In this document: in pieces, positions 12,287 through 23,540 of the stretch | How the letters are laid out: every line of letters starts with the position of its first letter | Position numbering within the stretch: position 1 is the first letter of the stretch | Origin: Salvator merianae | Taxonomy: Eukaryota > Chordata > Lepidosauria > Squamata > Teiidae | Assembly (NCBI GenBank): GCA_003586115.2 | Contig: QVOM02000112.1 | Span: 104,944,941 to 105,008,940 of the forward strand | Length of the DNA stretch: 64,000 bases | Reading direction: 5' to 3' | Made by a program: the position numbers and the translations under genes | Notes under the pieces: model-generated | The model's database searches: none | What the model was told of the DNA's origin: nothing | What the model saw: the letters and a program-made list of their open reading frames with translations, nothing else

Positions 12287-12715
12287 GCATATTTTTCTTT
12301 TGCACTTGTTGCCTAGTAAGTGTCTGCGCACTCACTAGGTACATGCGTCCACACTGTGGAGCAGCCTGCGTGATCGGGAGCAGATTCTAGCAGCTCCCAG
12401 TTGCAGCAAGCTGTGGAGCACTAAATTGTGTTTGCACCTGCTTTTGGGTGGAATGCACGGTTGCACAGTACAGTGTGTCTGTGTGATTGCACGTGTGTGA
12501 TCTGCAGCGCTACCGGTTGCCATGGCAGCTGCCAGCCGCTTCCTAGCCACTGTCAGGGTGAGGAGCAGGAGCAGGACACCAGCATTCACAGTGTGAATGC
12601 TGTTATCCTGCTGGTATTCCATTCCAGGGACCCACAATGTAGATGGTGTCCATGCCACCTTAGAACAGGATAACTAAGTGCAAAAACACCCATTGCAAAA
12701 ACACCAAGTGCAAAA
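12287..12715 (+). mobile_element. Family A MITE, copy A2
   Basis: The left part TTTTGCACTTGTTGCCTAGTAAG matches the left end of copy A3. The GCATTCACAGTGTGAATGC palindrome (12583-12601) and the CCACCTTAGAACAGGATAAC motif (12656-12675) are shared with other copies. The right end GTGCAAAAACACC occurs three times in tandem-like succession (about 12677-12715), an oddity confined to this copy. Left boundary is approximate. Confidence 0.65.
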
Positions 12716-12811
12716 ACACCCATTGACTGCTCTTACCTTTCCATTTATCCTTACAATAACTTTTAGAAGCCAAGGAACACCAAGGGACATTAATAAATGA
12801 ATGAAAATCAG

Positions 12812-12955
12812 TACTATCTGCTTTGCATGCAGGAGGTGTCACATTCAGCCCCCAGCATTACCCCCCCCCCAAGAAAGCAATGGGAAATCACTTCTGTTTC
12901 ATTGCCAAGAAAGCATCATGGATATGGCTGTTGAATCATCCATAGTTGGGGGCAG
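12812..12955 (+). mobile_element. tRNA-derived SINE, degraded
   Basis: The block TGCTTTGCATGCAGGAGGTG, then a degraded box-B area (CACATTCAGCCCCCAGC), then GGAAATCACTTCTGTTTC and GCCAAGAAAGC follows the same order as the better SINE at 59409-59611. A C homopolymer (about 12861-12870) interrupts it. Box A is not recognisable. Confidence 0.65.
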
Positions 12956-13294
12956 CTTAAGGACATGTTCAGTTTAGTTCTTCCTTTTAATGCATAATTC
13001 TGAAATATGTCACTAGAACTTACTCCTAGCCTGATATTTGAATTCAGCTCTTCCCCAGTTTTCTTCAGCTTTATTTATAAGAAGAAAATATATTTGCTTT
13101 CTCAAGGCCTTATCCCCTTAAAGCTTTTTTATCGCTATCATTGACACTTTCCTGAAAATACACAACAAGCATTGACTGAGGATAGTGGCAGTGAAGTCCA
13201 GTGCAGTGCAGAGCAGAGCAGGAAAATGATACTAAAGTGGCATCTTTATTGCTTTAGTTTTTGTTCTATCGAAGAATAAAAAGGCATAACTTCC

Positions 13295-13535
13295 AGCCTC
13301 TGGCTCTTTCTACACATACCTGCTGCAGATCTGGATCACTGGATCCAGATTCCTAGCCTCAGGGCCTTGGGGGGGATGCTTTTTGGTGGTCCTTATTCCA
13401 GAGCATGCTCTGTAATGTGCAGACAGAGCAGATCAGCAGGGGATAGATCTGCACTAATGTGCAGAGCCACGAGGCCTGGAAGTGTACTGTATGGATCTTA
13501 ATCCAGATTAAAAGCCCATGCAGAAAGGCCCTTTG
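13295..13535. mobile_element. Candidate MITE (GGGCCTTTCTGCA-type ends)
   Basis: The left side GGCTCTTTCTACACATACC and the right side GCCCATGCAGAAAGGCCC are inverted relatives. The interior carries short ATCTGGATC/GATCCAGAT inverted repeats. No clear target duplication was found. Confidence 0.5.
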
Positions 13536-14221
13536 ATTCATAAGTCTGCTTAAACAGAAGTTGCTTTGTATGCTGCTCAGAAAAAAATGCCAGTATTAGC
13601 AAAGCGTGTGCTTGAAATGTGCTGCCTGCTATTTTAAACCCACCATTTCTCTATCCATTTCCCCTTTTTGATTTCATATCTAAGTGCACGCAAGTCACCA
13701 GTTTTGGCTGTGGGTCATGGGAAGCAGGGTCCAGAAAAAAGGGAACTTTTTTGAACTCAGATCTCAGTGGAATTTTCTCTGTATCCTATAAATTGAGACA
13801 CGGTGATCTGATGTGATTTTGAATTTTATTTATTTAGTGTATTTTTTCCTGCCCTATTTTCTCGGTAAATGTTTCTTGCATCCGCACTGGGCTGCTGGAC
13901 CGCACCAACAGCTCTGGGTGTCTGCATGACACACCAGTCTACCAGAAGGCCATGCCTCCCAGGGACCAGCCTATCCACATGGAACTGGGCCTTGGAGTGG
14001 CCTAAAGTGCAACATTTGTGCTGTAGCCCACTCCAAGGGGAGCTGAACCAGTCTACCCAGCATGCAGAACCTGGCACTGCTTTTCTGGGTTCCTAGAAAT
14101 GCCCCAGAAGTGGGCTGCTTCTGGATGCCCTCTGATGCAATGTAGACAACCCTTGGCCAGTGCTGCTGGCTGCTGCTTCAGTCTTGGGTTGGATTGCTAT
14201 AGTCCTCTTGCAGAATCCCAA

Positions 14222-14330
14222 GTATTTTATTTATTTATTTACATTTATATACCAATCTTCACCATAGGTCCCAGAGTGGTTTACACACACACAAAATATT
14301 GCAAATCAAATATTTAAAGATTCCAAGATT
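14222..14330 (-). mobile_element. L2-type LINE/SINE 3' tail fragment
   Basis: A TTTATTTATTTATTTA start, then CCAGAGTGGTTTACA, is the reverse of a common lepidosaur L2-like tail. Only about 100 bases are recognisable. Confidence 0.5.
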
Positions 14331-14396
14331 AGACAGGGTGTAAACAGTAGACTTTGGCAGGTGCATGTTTGCCCACAAGGATCACAGAGGGCTCTA

Positions 14397-14835
14397 GGGG
14401 CCTTTTTGCACGTGTTGCCTAGTGAGCCTGCAGACAGTTACTAGGCAAATGTGTCCACACTGTACGGCAGCCTGTGCAATCAGGAGCAGACTCCAGCTGT
14501 TCCTGATTGTGGCTAGCTGTGGAGCACTAAATTGGCTTCCACAACTTGACCAGGAGCAGCTAGCCTGCTCCTTGTAAAGTGCATTCATATCAGCTTCCAG
14601 GTGCAAATGCATGGCCATGTGGCATGCTGCGGCTTCGCCCACATGATTGTGTGAATACACCTGCATGTGCCTGTGTAATCCATAGTGCTGTTGGTCACCG
14701 TGGCAGCGGCCAGACACTTTCCGGCGAGGAGCAGGACACCAGCATTTGCAGTACAGATGCTGGTATCCTGCTGGTATTCCATTCTAGGGCCCCACAATGT
14801 AGATGGTGTCTGCACTGTGTGGGATCTGTTTATCT
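14397..14835 (+). mobile_element. Family A MITE, copy A3
   Basis: The left terminus is GGGGCCTTTTTGCACGTG. It shares GTGGAGCACTAAATT, the AGCATTTGCAGTA...GATGCTGGTATCC palindrome (about 14740-14771) and CCCACAATGTAGATGG with copy A2. The right terminal repeat is not evident, so the 3' boundary is approximate. Confidence 0.65.
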
Positions 14836-15895
14836 GCAGCTCCTCCCATGTAGTTTTGAAAGTGTTCATTACATGTTCTGTAACTTTCCTTCAGGGCAAT
14901 ATGCAGTGACATAAAGAAAACCATCTAAGCTTTGGCTTGAAAATCCCATACCCTATAGCCACAGCTGCCACACAGAGTAATTTGTAACAGCCTCATTCCA
15001 GCGATTGTAATGTGGAAATCAGCCAGAGCTATTCTCAAGATGTTCTGAGTATAAACTGTGTGAAACTAGGCACCAATATTTTTAAGGAGCTGCTCTTGGC
15101 TGGTCCTCTTTGAAAATCTGTTCATTCTTATGGTCATTTGTCTGTGGTGCCACATATATTGTAAATGACTCATGGCTGAAAATGTGTCAAAAATATTTTG
15201 ATTCATTTCCCCACCTCCATGCCCTGGCTCCGTGATCATCTGTTGAAGAGGAAAGTTGGGGAAAATGGTTCTCTTGCTGACATACATCACGGATGAAGAT
15301 ACAAGAAGCACAGTTTGGAGCCTGTGACAGGAAGAACTTAGAAGGATGAATCAGAACATCGGTCTGCCTAGCTCAGTGTTCACTGTACTTATGGCAGCAG
15401 CTTTTTGAGTCTCTGCTAGACTTACTTATTGACATCAGGGACTGAATCAGAAAACTTGTGCTGCAAAGGGGTTGCAACCCCTGCAGAGGGCAGAAAGGGC
15501 CAAAGTATATTGGCTGAAGAGGAGTTGATTCCCATGAATGTTTCAGTGGACTGAAACATTAGAATACTGTTTTTCATCTGAAGGACTGATCAATACAGAG
15601 TTTTTCAATACAGTGGGCAGAGATAAGATGATTGATGCCTAGAAGAAAGCTTCAGCTCTTGAAAGAACTGCGTAGTTCTCACATCTGCTTTTACAATTGT
15701 GATTGAAAAATACAATACAGAAACCTTACCTAGGTTTCTGAGAATATGAATTGGGTTTAAGACAAGGACCTGAATAAGAAAGTTCACTGAACAATTGGGA
15801 ATTCTCCTTCATTATTCTCTGCAACCGTTACAGAAGGACTCTGAAGAATGAAGCAGTTTACTCTGGGTTATTCTTGTGGCATCATCTTTATACCT
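14836..15895. other. Non-coding stretch, nothing recognised
   Basis: No exon, repeat family or paired terminal repeats were recognised here. Confidence 0.35.
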
Positions 15896-16377
15896 AGAGC
15901 CTTTCCAAACATAGTGCCTTTGTTTCAGGACAGGGAAGGATGAGATGGGTTGCTGGTGGAGTGAAACTGGAACCAGTTGCTGCTGGTGCGGAACAGAGTC
16001 ATCTGCATTTGACAGCCTGTTCTGCTCCAGCCCCAGTCAGTTCCTCTGGAGAATCCTCAGAGGCAGTGCTGAGACTCCAAAATCTGGGATTGAAAGTTCC
16101 TGGCCTTGCAGTCTCCTGCCTGGCCATTTTCAGGTAGGACCCACTTCTGGTAGCACAGGACCACAGAGGCATGCCATCCGCACACCTTCGTGGCCTGAGG
16201 TGAGCTCGATGTTCCTACAGCTACATCAGACTAGGATGCCATTTTGGGTACCCTAGCCTGGTCCATGCTTCATCCAGTGTGGACAAGGCATGATGTGGGG
16301 GGGCAGAGTCTGCCCCAGCCCACACTAGCCCTTATTCTATTATTTATTCTAGATGAAGCCTGATGTGGAAAGGACCC
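15896..16377. mobile_element. Candidate MITE (GAGCCTTTCCAAACAT ends)
   Basis: The left end AGAGCCTTTCCAAACAT pairs with the right end GATGTGGAAAGGACCCT. The interior is GC-rich relative to its flanks. No matching flank triplet is seen, so this is a plausible but unproven element. Confidence 0.45.
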
Positions 16378-16431
16378 TGTAGTCTAACAGTGGCACCTAT
16401 GTGTAGATTAATCAGATTAAAGGATGTAGAG

Positions 16432-16913
16432 TCACACTTTGGTACACGTTAATTGGTTCCAGGAGGTGTATTGAGTACCAAAAATGTTGAGCACCCAACA
16501 ATTTTTTCCCATAAGGAATAATGTAAATAAGTTTAATCCATTCCTAAACCAAAGATAATGCACATTTTTAAGGCAAGTGTAAAAAGATAGGGTTGCATAT
16601 CATTACATGAGAAATAAACCTAAAAATTAATAAATACCTGTACAGTACTTAGATTAAATACACAAAATGACCACAGAAGCCATAAGACCACAAGGGGATG
16701 TGCACAGGGCAAGAGCTATCGCGTGACTAATATGTGACCCTTTGTTTCAGCTGGAAGGGGTAGCGAGTCACGAGGCAACCTGCACCGACAAGTTCTAGCT
16801 TGCACATTGAATACCAAACAAACAATGAGTACCAAAACAAATTTTTCACATCATAATGTGTTGAGTACCAAATTCGGTGAGTTTCAAGGCAGTAGAGGTA
16901 CCATTGTACCACT
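16432..16913. mobile_element. pogo/Tigger-like non-autonomous DNA transposon
   Basis: The left end CTTTGGTACACGTTAATTGG and the right end GAGGTACCATTGTACCACTG resemble pogo/Tigger termini (GGTACCTCG-type). The words TTGAGTACCAAA and GAGTACCAAA recur near both ends. No transposase motif is visible. Assignment to Tc1/mariner is from end sequence only. Confidence 0.5.
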
Positions 16914-17704
16914 GTAATTCTCTGTGCCCTAGCTTAGTTTTGGCCAAATTGTGGCAATAATTTTTAAATCCTTCATTTTTTATTTAATCTGGAGCCACTG
17001 TCTCATCTGAGTTTAAGTATCTGAAGTCTTGATTCCTGGAATTGGTGTCTGTCTGACTTAAGCATTCTCTAACTTTTCTAGAAGGATTGCAAATTTCCTG
17101 GCTGTGATTTGAAAGCTGAAATCACTGATGGTCCTTACGTATGCATCCTGAAATCTTGCAGGGTGGATAGCTAAAGCTCGTAACAGAGAAATTGTTAACT
17201 TTTTGCCCATGCAAGCAGTAACTGAACATGTGGTGGTATTGAGATCACTTGGTAGGCGGACCCTGTAACAGTATTGTGACTGCATTCAGTACATTTTGTT
17301 CTTGACTCAAGATGAAGAGTCAAAAGTTCTTTGGAAAAAAGATGAGCTCTCTATAAAGAATGTATCTTATTGAAAATTACTAGGTTTGTTATTAATAGCT
17401 GTGAAGTGGGTAATAGTAAATAGTTGGAAAGATAAATGTAAACTAACAATCAGCAGATGATATAACTTTATATGGGTCATGATGTTTAAGGAATTTGTAT
17501 CCTATCAATTAGATATTATAATTGGTCATATCCCAACCTTATCATTTATAGAGATATGGCAACCTAGAATCTAAATCCTGGTACACGCATTGAATCTGAA
17601 TCTTCTGGTATTCAGAATATAAGAACCTTTAATCATACGTACATGCCAACATATGAAGGCATGCTCTACAGCATTTGGGACAATAATAATAATGGATTAT
17701 CTGT

Positions 17705-17705
17705 C

Positions 17706-17748
<43 letters not shown>
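17705..17748. repeat. (TATC)n microsatellite
   Basis: About eleven perfect TCTA/TATC units lie at the 3' tail of the reversed L2 copy that begins just to the right. Confidence 0.95.
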
Positions 17749-17749
17749 A

Positions 17750-18610
17750 GCAGCATTTTTATACTGCTTTCCATTAAAAAAATTCAAAGCAGTTTACAGA
17801 ACATTAAGAACAAGGATAAAAACGGTAGTTAAAACACATTAAAAACTGAGTGGGCCAGGGGAGAAACAAACCTTCACATAGAGAATGCCTGCATAAAAAG
17901 ATAGATCATTAATAGGCACTTGTATCTTGCAGGTGTAGGCACCTCATGAACAGCATTCCAAGGAGAAGGTGCTACCATTGAGAAGGCCCAGCTATGAGCT
18001 ATCTTAGGATGGCATTTTGTATTATGTGGAAACTGCAGTAAGACCTCTAAAGATGATCTCCAGGTTCTTCCAGGGTTATAATGGGGCAGGTGTTTTTTAA
18101 GGGACTGTGGTCCCAGGTTGTTTAGGACTTTATATGCCAAGCACAAAAGCTTGAACTTGGTAGCTAATTAGCAACCACTGAAGTTGCTTAAGCATAGGTG
18201 GGATGTGTGCCCAAGCTGACACTCCGTTCAGCAACTTGGTCACTGCATTTGGCACCAGCTGTAGCTCCTGGAGTAGATACAAGGGTAGCCCTACATAGAT
18301 CATATTGCAATAGTCTAAATGAAATGAAATTAATGAAATGAAATGAAATTTATTACTTATACCCCACCCTTTCCTACGGCTCAGGGCAGCTTACAACAAA
18401 CTTAAAAACAACATCAAAATATAAAACCATATAACAAAATAAAATTACAAAGGTGAAGTTACCAAGGCATGGACAACAGTGGCTAGGCTATTCCTGTTCA
18501 GGTTAGGGCGTAGTTGGTCTACCAGCCGAACCTGATGATAGGTACTGCTGGCCACAGAGGTCACCTGAGCCTCCATAGACAAAGATGGCTCCAAGAGCAC
18601 CCCTGTACTA
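17750..18610 (-). mobile_element. L2-type LINE 3' half with nested L2 tail
   Basis: The minus strand encodes a decayed L2 ORF2 C-terminus. LDYCNMIYVGLP-like coding lies near 18270-18310, followed by LQLVPNAVTKLLNG and then CLAYKVLNNLGPQSL (about 18100-18146). The element is interrupted at about 18316-18455 by another reversed L2 tail (GAAATGAAATTTATTACTTA start, CTCAGGGCAGCTTACAACAA). Coding resumes on the far side of it. It is broken by stops and frameshifts. Confidence 0.75.
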
Positions 18611-18811
18611 CATATCTATCCCTTCTGAAGGAGTGCAGCCCCATCAAGATTTTTAGTGAAAGCTTTCTTTTTATAGGAACTTATGTATAACTTCTTTGTG
18701 ACTGAATTATGAAAGACTATTGTTTAATAGGATAAGACAAATCTAAATCTGTTTCCCAAACTGCCCTTAGACCATTGGAATCTTTATCAACTGGTGATAA
18801 TGCCATTCCTA

Positions 18812-19338
18812 GGTATTTTTACACTTACCATAGTGGGACGTTCTAATTAGCATGGTTGGGGGCAATCAGGATTGAGTACGGTGAGGAGTATTCACACTGT
18901 TACCACTAGAACACTCCATGAGCCGACCAGCTGGGGAAGAAGTGTGAATGGGAGTGCACTAGTTAGGTAGCTGGGTTCAGAACGAGAGGAGCCATGTCTG
19001 GAGATTTGTCCAGAAGGGTCACTAGGTTACGAACCTCAAAGTTTGAACCTAGCAAGGGCTGGGTTCGAACTGTCTGATGGTGCAGGTTAGGCTGTACACT
19101 CCCTGCCCTCTCACCACTCCAAACCTGGAACTGGTGCGAATGCACCTGTTCTGATCCTCACCGGATGGCCCTAGTCAGTTTGGAGACTACAATTTTCTTG
19201 ACTATAGCTGGTGACCTTCAGGTGGGCTTCAGGTGGGCTTCAATGAGTTTCCAGTCAGCTGGAGCTCTTTGCAGGTGCAAATGCTCCATTCCAGCAAGTG
19301 ACCTGGAATGTTCCACTGGCTAAGTGTGAACAGGGCAC
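18812..19338. mobile_element. Family A-related MITE with CTA duplication
   Basis: The left end GGTATTTTTACACTTACC and the right end GGCTAAGTGTGAACAGGGCAC are inverted relatives. Flanks are CTA on both sides (18809-18811, 19339-19341). The 527-bp interior has no protein motif. Confidence 0.6.
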
Positions 19339-19730
19339 CTATTCCAGCAAAGAATAAGGAGTTATTTAAAAGGGATCTCAGTGAAGAAGGCCAGAATGGA
19401 TCCAGGAACACACTTGCCATAAGTTCATTGGTCCTGATATTTCTTGAGGAAATAATATCTTACAACAGTTAAGAACCAACAAAGCTCCTCTCATTTGACA
19501 CAGTTTTGGGGTTGTTGTGCCATATTCAATTGATTTGCTTTGAACCTAAGTTTTGGATATGGCTACGATATCCATCTTCAGATGATCCAACTGCCAGAAG
19601 AGTCAAATGCAACTGATCGTCTCATGGACCTTGTCACCATTCTTATAGATGTTGGCGACTGTTAGGTTGGTGTTATGCAACTGTATTGATTTGCTCCTGG
19701 CACTTGATCCTTTGTGTGGTTGTTGACAAT

Positions 19731-20329
19731 GGGCCTGTTCGCACTGTGCGAGTGGAACGTTCTTGTCCGTTCGCTAGAACGGAGCTTTCACACTGCCGCG
19801 GGCGCGCGCCTCACCCGATCTGAACCACTTCGTACCCGATTCGAACCTGATGTTGGGTAAGGCAAGACAAGTAAAAGCTTGTCTTCATCCCGACCTGCGC
19901 GATGGAGTGAAGATCGGGCACGGTGCATTCACACTGTTTGCAATGGCGTCGGGCGTGGCAGGCGCGGCTGCGCGTGTGCGGTACGAAGCGTCACACCCCG
20001 CTCCGTTGCTTCATACCGGTGCTTCATACTCCGGTACAATGCTTTGTACCCGGGATAGCCCTTTGGGCTTGGCAGCCAAGCTGCTGTTACGAAGCCGCTT
20101 CATAACGAGCCCTGTGGTTACGAAGCGGGACGCGATGGTACGAAGCGGCATACGATGGTACGGAGTGCGGTACCGAAATAGTGGCTGCCATTCGCACTGT
20201 TCCCTCTGCTGGTCGGCTTCGGGTCCGTTCCTCTGGCTGGGGGTGCGAATGGCACCAAGCGTTCCCCAACCCCTCCGGTTCGAAGCCAACTACTGGGAAT
20301 GGTCTACCGAGCTCAGTGCGACAAGGCCC
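19731..20329 (+). mobile_element. Family B GC-rich MITE, copy B1
   Basis: This is a 599-bp element with ends GGGCCTGTTCGCACTG and (inverted) GGGCCTTGTCGCACTG. Flanks are AAT on both sides (19728-19730, 20330-20332). The interior is strikingly CpG-rich against AT-rich surroundings. It is built of short repeated words such as TTCGTACCCG and GGTACGAAGC that can pair with each other. The long open frame across it (190 residues from 19850) has no family motif and appears to be an artefact of GC content. CpG retention suggests recent insertion. Confidence 0.8.
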
Positions 20330-21131
20330 AATGAGTCATTTGTCCTTTCCTGGTTGTTTGCCATTAGCATAGTCCTTGGTGGTGCACTTGTTAACAAAGT
20401 TCCTGAGTGTCACCTCCCTTGACAGAAGAGTTGTTTAAAAACAATTTAGACTGTTGGCCCACTTTATTGTCTCACTTTTTACACGTAATATCAATACTTG
20501 TTAAATCCCTGAAGGCTGGAAGCTAGCCATAAAGCCATTAGTTTAATTGATGGGATTGCAAAGTTGAATACAAAATTCCTTCTATTTAAGGTAGAGATAT
20601 AGGCAGAAGAAAACAAACTTTGGGCTGAAGAAGCAGCTAAATGTTTGTTGTCTGGTATCATATAACAAAATACACTCAGAGATCAGTTATATGCAGCATT
20701 TATTGATTCAAGTGCCACATCTGATTTAATAAATAAAAATCTGCTATGGGAAAAACTGAGTGATCGTAACTTGAAGAAAAGATTTGTTTGTTTTTGCTTA
20801 TTAAAATACTGTTCTGAGATATTTTCATGGGTTTGTACAAGTGTTAATGGTGCTCTAGCAAGGGAAATCCCCACTTAAAAGATGTTCACTGGGGATAATC
20901 CTAGACCTTTTTAAAAGTATTATTAAATAATGCTGTGAAATTCTTGAATGATTATGTCTTTCATATGCCAAGAACAGGAGACAGAGAAATTAATATGATT
21001 CTATTAACTTATACTCAGGTTGGCATGAGGTATTTATTAAGACAAGTATTAAGACAATTAAGACTTTATTACAAGAGCAATACAATGAGAGACAGGGCCT
21101 TTGCACACTTTCCAGCAAACATTCCATGGTG

Positions 21132-22353
21132 TTTTTTTTTAAATATATCTATATATCTATCTATATATATTTACAAAATTAAACAAATTACAAATAAAAT
21201 ATTTAAAATCCCACAACTCAGTGAACCACCACCCTAACCTAATCTAACACATATGGAAGTTTGCAAATTCCTGGTCACTCCTTGCTTCCTTCAACAAGTA
21301 TTCCACTATCCCCTTCCATTTTCTTCTCAAATCTCCATCTACTGTTTGACCTTTTATCCTTAATCTATTATTATTTAATTTTTGAAACCTCATTGCATCT
21401 AGTAAATAATACCTCCATTTCTCCAATGTCCATTTGGTACTGTCCTTCCATGCATTGGGCCTTTTCGCACTGAGCTTGGTAGACCGTTCCCAGTAGTTGG
21501 CTTTGAATCGGTGAGGTTGGAGAATGCTGGCTGCCCTTCGCACTCCCGGCCAGAGGAACGGACCCGAACCCGACCAGCAGCGGGAACAGTGCGAATGACA
21601 GCCGCTAGTTCATTACCCACTTCGCACCCACTTCGCACCTTCGTACCCGCTTCGTACCCAGAGGGCTCGTTACGGAGCCGGCTTCGTAACTGCAACTAGG
21701 CTGCCAAGCCCAAAGGGCTATCCCGGGTACGAAGCATAGTACCAGGGTACGAAAACTGCGCACCCCGGGTACGAAGCAGCGGAGCACGCATGCATAGCCG
21801 CGCCAGCCACGCCCGACGCCGTTGCAAACAGTGCAAAAGCACCGTGCCCGATCTTCGCTCCATCGCGCAGGTCAGGATGAAGACAAGCTTTTACTTGTCT
21901 AGCCTTACCCAGCTTCGGGTACGAATCGGGTACGAAGTGGTTCAGATTGGGTGAGGCGCGCGCCCGTGGCAGTGCGAAAGCTCCGTTCTAGCGAACGGAC
22001 AAGAACGTTCCACTCGCACAGTGCGAACAGGCCCATTCACTGTTACTGACAACGCTGCCAGTATTAATTGTTCCAGACAAAACTCCTTCACCATATTCAA
22101 CCTTAAATCTCTATAACAATGCATTAAACAAATCTCCTTTGTCAAAAAAATTGGGGTTGATTCTATTTGTATAATTTCCCGTACTTCCTCTTGAATCCTC
22201 TCCCAAAAATTTCTGTACCTCCCCACAATTCCAAAATTGATGTATATAAGTTCCCTTTGTTAAACATCCATACCAACAGTTCGAGTTGGTTCTTTTAAAT
22301 ATGTGAGCTATTTGCTGGAGTCCTATACCAGTTATGTAAAATCTGCAAACGTG
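21132..22353 (-). mobile_element. 5'-truncated L1 LINE, interrupted by B2
   Basis: On the minus strand the right part encodes CRFYITGIGLQQIAHIFKR, then SNCWYGCLTKGTYIHQFWNC, typical of the L1 ORF2 C-terminal domain. The left part encodes STKWTLEKWRYYLLDAM, then RRKWKGIVEYLLKEA. The 3' end is an A tail (T run from 21132). The target duplication CCATGGTG lies at 21124-21131 and 22354-22361. Apart from the B2 insertion the L1 spans only about 640 bp, so it is a strongly 5'-truncated, dead copy. Confidence 0.82.
21457..22034 (-). mobile_element. Family B GC-rich MITE, copy B2
   Basis: The left end GGGCCTTTTCGCACTGAGC and the right end CAGTGCGAACAGGCCC are inverted. Flanks are ATT on both sides (21454-21456, 22035-22037). 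Removing the element plus one ATT rejoins the L1 minus-strand reading frame exactly (VTVN followed by AWKDSTKW), which fixes both ends to the base. Orientation is opposite to B1, 1.1 kb away. Confidence 0.9.
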
Positions 22354-23540
22354 CCATGGTGAAACAGACCTCAAAGTGCAAATCCTGGCGTCCTGCTCCA
22401 TTCTGTGCCATGTCAGTGGCCAGGAAGCTTCCAGCGGCTGCCGTGGTGACCGGCAACAGCATGCAGTCATGGAGGCACAGTTGTGCGGTTGCTCAGATTG
22501 CTCACACTAGAAGCGGGTGTGGATGCACTGTACCAGGAGCACTCCAGCTGTTCCTGGTACAGCTGTGTTGCACGATTTTGTGCTCCAGAGCTACTAGTAA
22601 TTGGGAGCAGCTGCAGTCTGCTCCCAATTCCCAGGACCTCTGCAAAGTGCAGAGGCACTTGACTAGTGAGTGTCCCTGACATTTACTAACTGCAAGTGCA
22701 AACAGGCCCAAAATCTAAAATAGTTATCTTGGGCCATAAAAGAACAACATGTAACTGGAAACCTGATGGGAGAGGACTTGCACAAGATAAAAGCTTTTGT
22801 TCTTTGGGTATAAATCTTGCTTCCTTTAGACTCTGTTCTAGACATGTAGAAAAAAAGTTTTCTGAGATTTCTAGGGTGTACAGCATTATTAAATAAGATT
22901 ACATATATTAAATATCCTTGTTCATGAAGATCACATTAAAATTAAATAAGGAAAAGGCCATTCCTGCGTTAACTTACAGAGTGGAAATTTGGGTATTTGC
23001 TAACATCTCAGTTGTTGAAAAGGCACAAACATACTTTTTAAGAAGAATTTTGGGAGCTACTGGTATACAGGTGGGCGGAGGTTGGTAGAGAGCAAAGGAA
23101 GCCTTCAGTCTAAATGAAATTAGCCTGCCAGGTGCTGTATAGGCATAGATGACGCTTCCCCATTATGATGGAAACTGCAGTATTGCATTTCTATTCAAAA
23201 TATTACAGTTGTCTCTTTCATTTATTATGTATGAGCATTTCTAATCTCTTTTGTCCCTTTTTCTGCTAGTGCTTTCCTTTTTGTCTTTCGGTCAATGCTT
23301 TATAGTGGCTACCTGCTGATTTCATACTGTTGAAATGCTGGGCTGAGAGAAAGAGGAAAGATATGGGGACTTGGAGCTCATGACAACAGAAGGATCTGTC
23401 TGTTGCTCATTTAAGCCGTGATCATCATATGGCCCAGTCCCCTTTGGTAATAGCAATTCAACTCTCACGTCCTCCCTTTTGTGGGCTTCTCTATGGTTTG
23501 GTTAGTTGGTTCAACTAGAAAGCATTGTATATGTATGCAG

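Larger units (their letters stand above)
21095..22709 (-). mobile_element. Family A MITE copy A4, interrupted by L1
   Basis: The left end GGGCCTTTGCACACTTTCC and the right end GTGCAAACAGGCCC are inverted. Sequence left of the L1 (AGCAAACATTCCATGGTG) joins in register with sequence right of it (AAACAGACCTC). Together they match the uninterrupted order in copy A5 read in reverse (AACATTCC, then GGAACAGACCTC). Flanks ACA (left) and AAA (right) are near-identical triplets. The right part carries family A motifs such as TGCCATGTCAGTGGCCAGGA. Confidence 0.75.
20600..23130 (+). mobile_element. R4/Dong-type LINE, split by nested insertions
   Basis: Two separated blocks read as consecutive parts of one R4-like reverse transcriptase. 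The left block (to about 21090) carries YAAFIDSSATSDLINKNLLW, then NDYVFHMPRTGDREIN. The right block (from about 22710) carries KSKIVILGH, then DKSFCSLGINLAS, AIPALTYRVEIW and VEKAQTYFLRRILGATG (to about 23080). The YADD-equivalent region is altered and frames shift, so it is inactive. The 1.6-kb gap between the blocks is filled by copy A4 and what sits inside it. The start is uncertain. Confidence 0.75.

Noticed and set aside
19850..20422. 190-residue open frame on the plus strand
   Set aside because: It lies almost wholly inside MITE B1 and runs over its right end. It has no family motif, and its length reflects GC-rich, stop-poor sequence.
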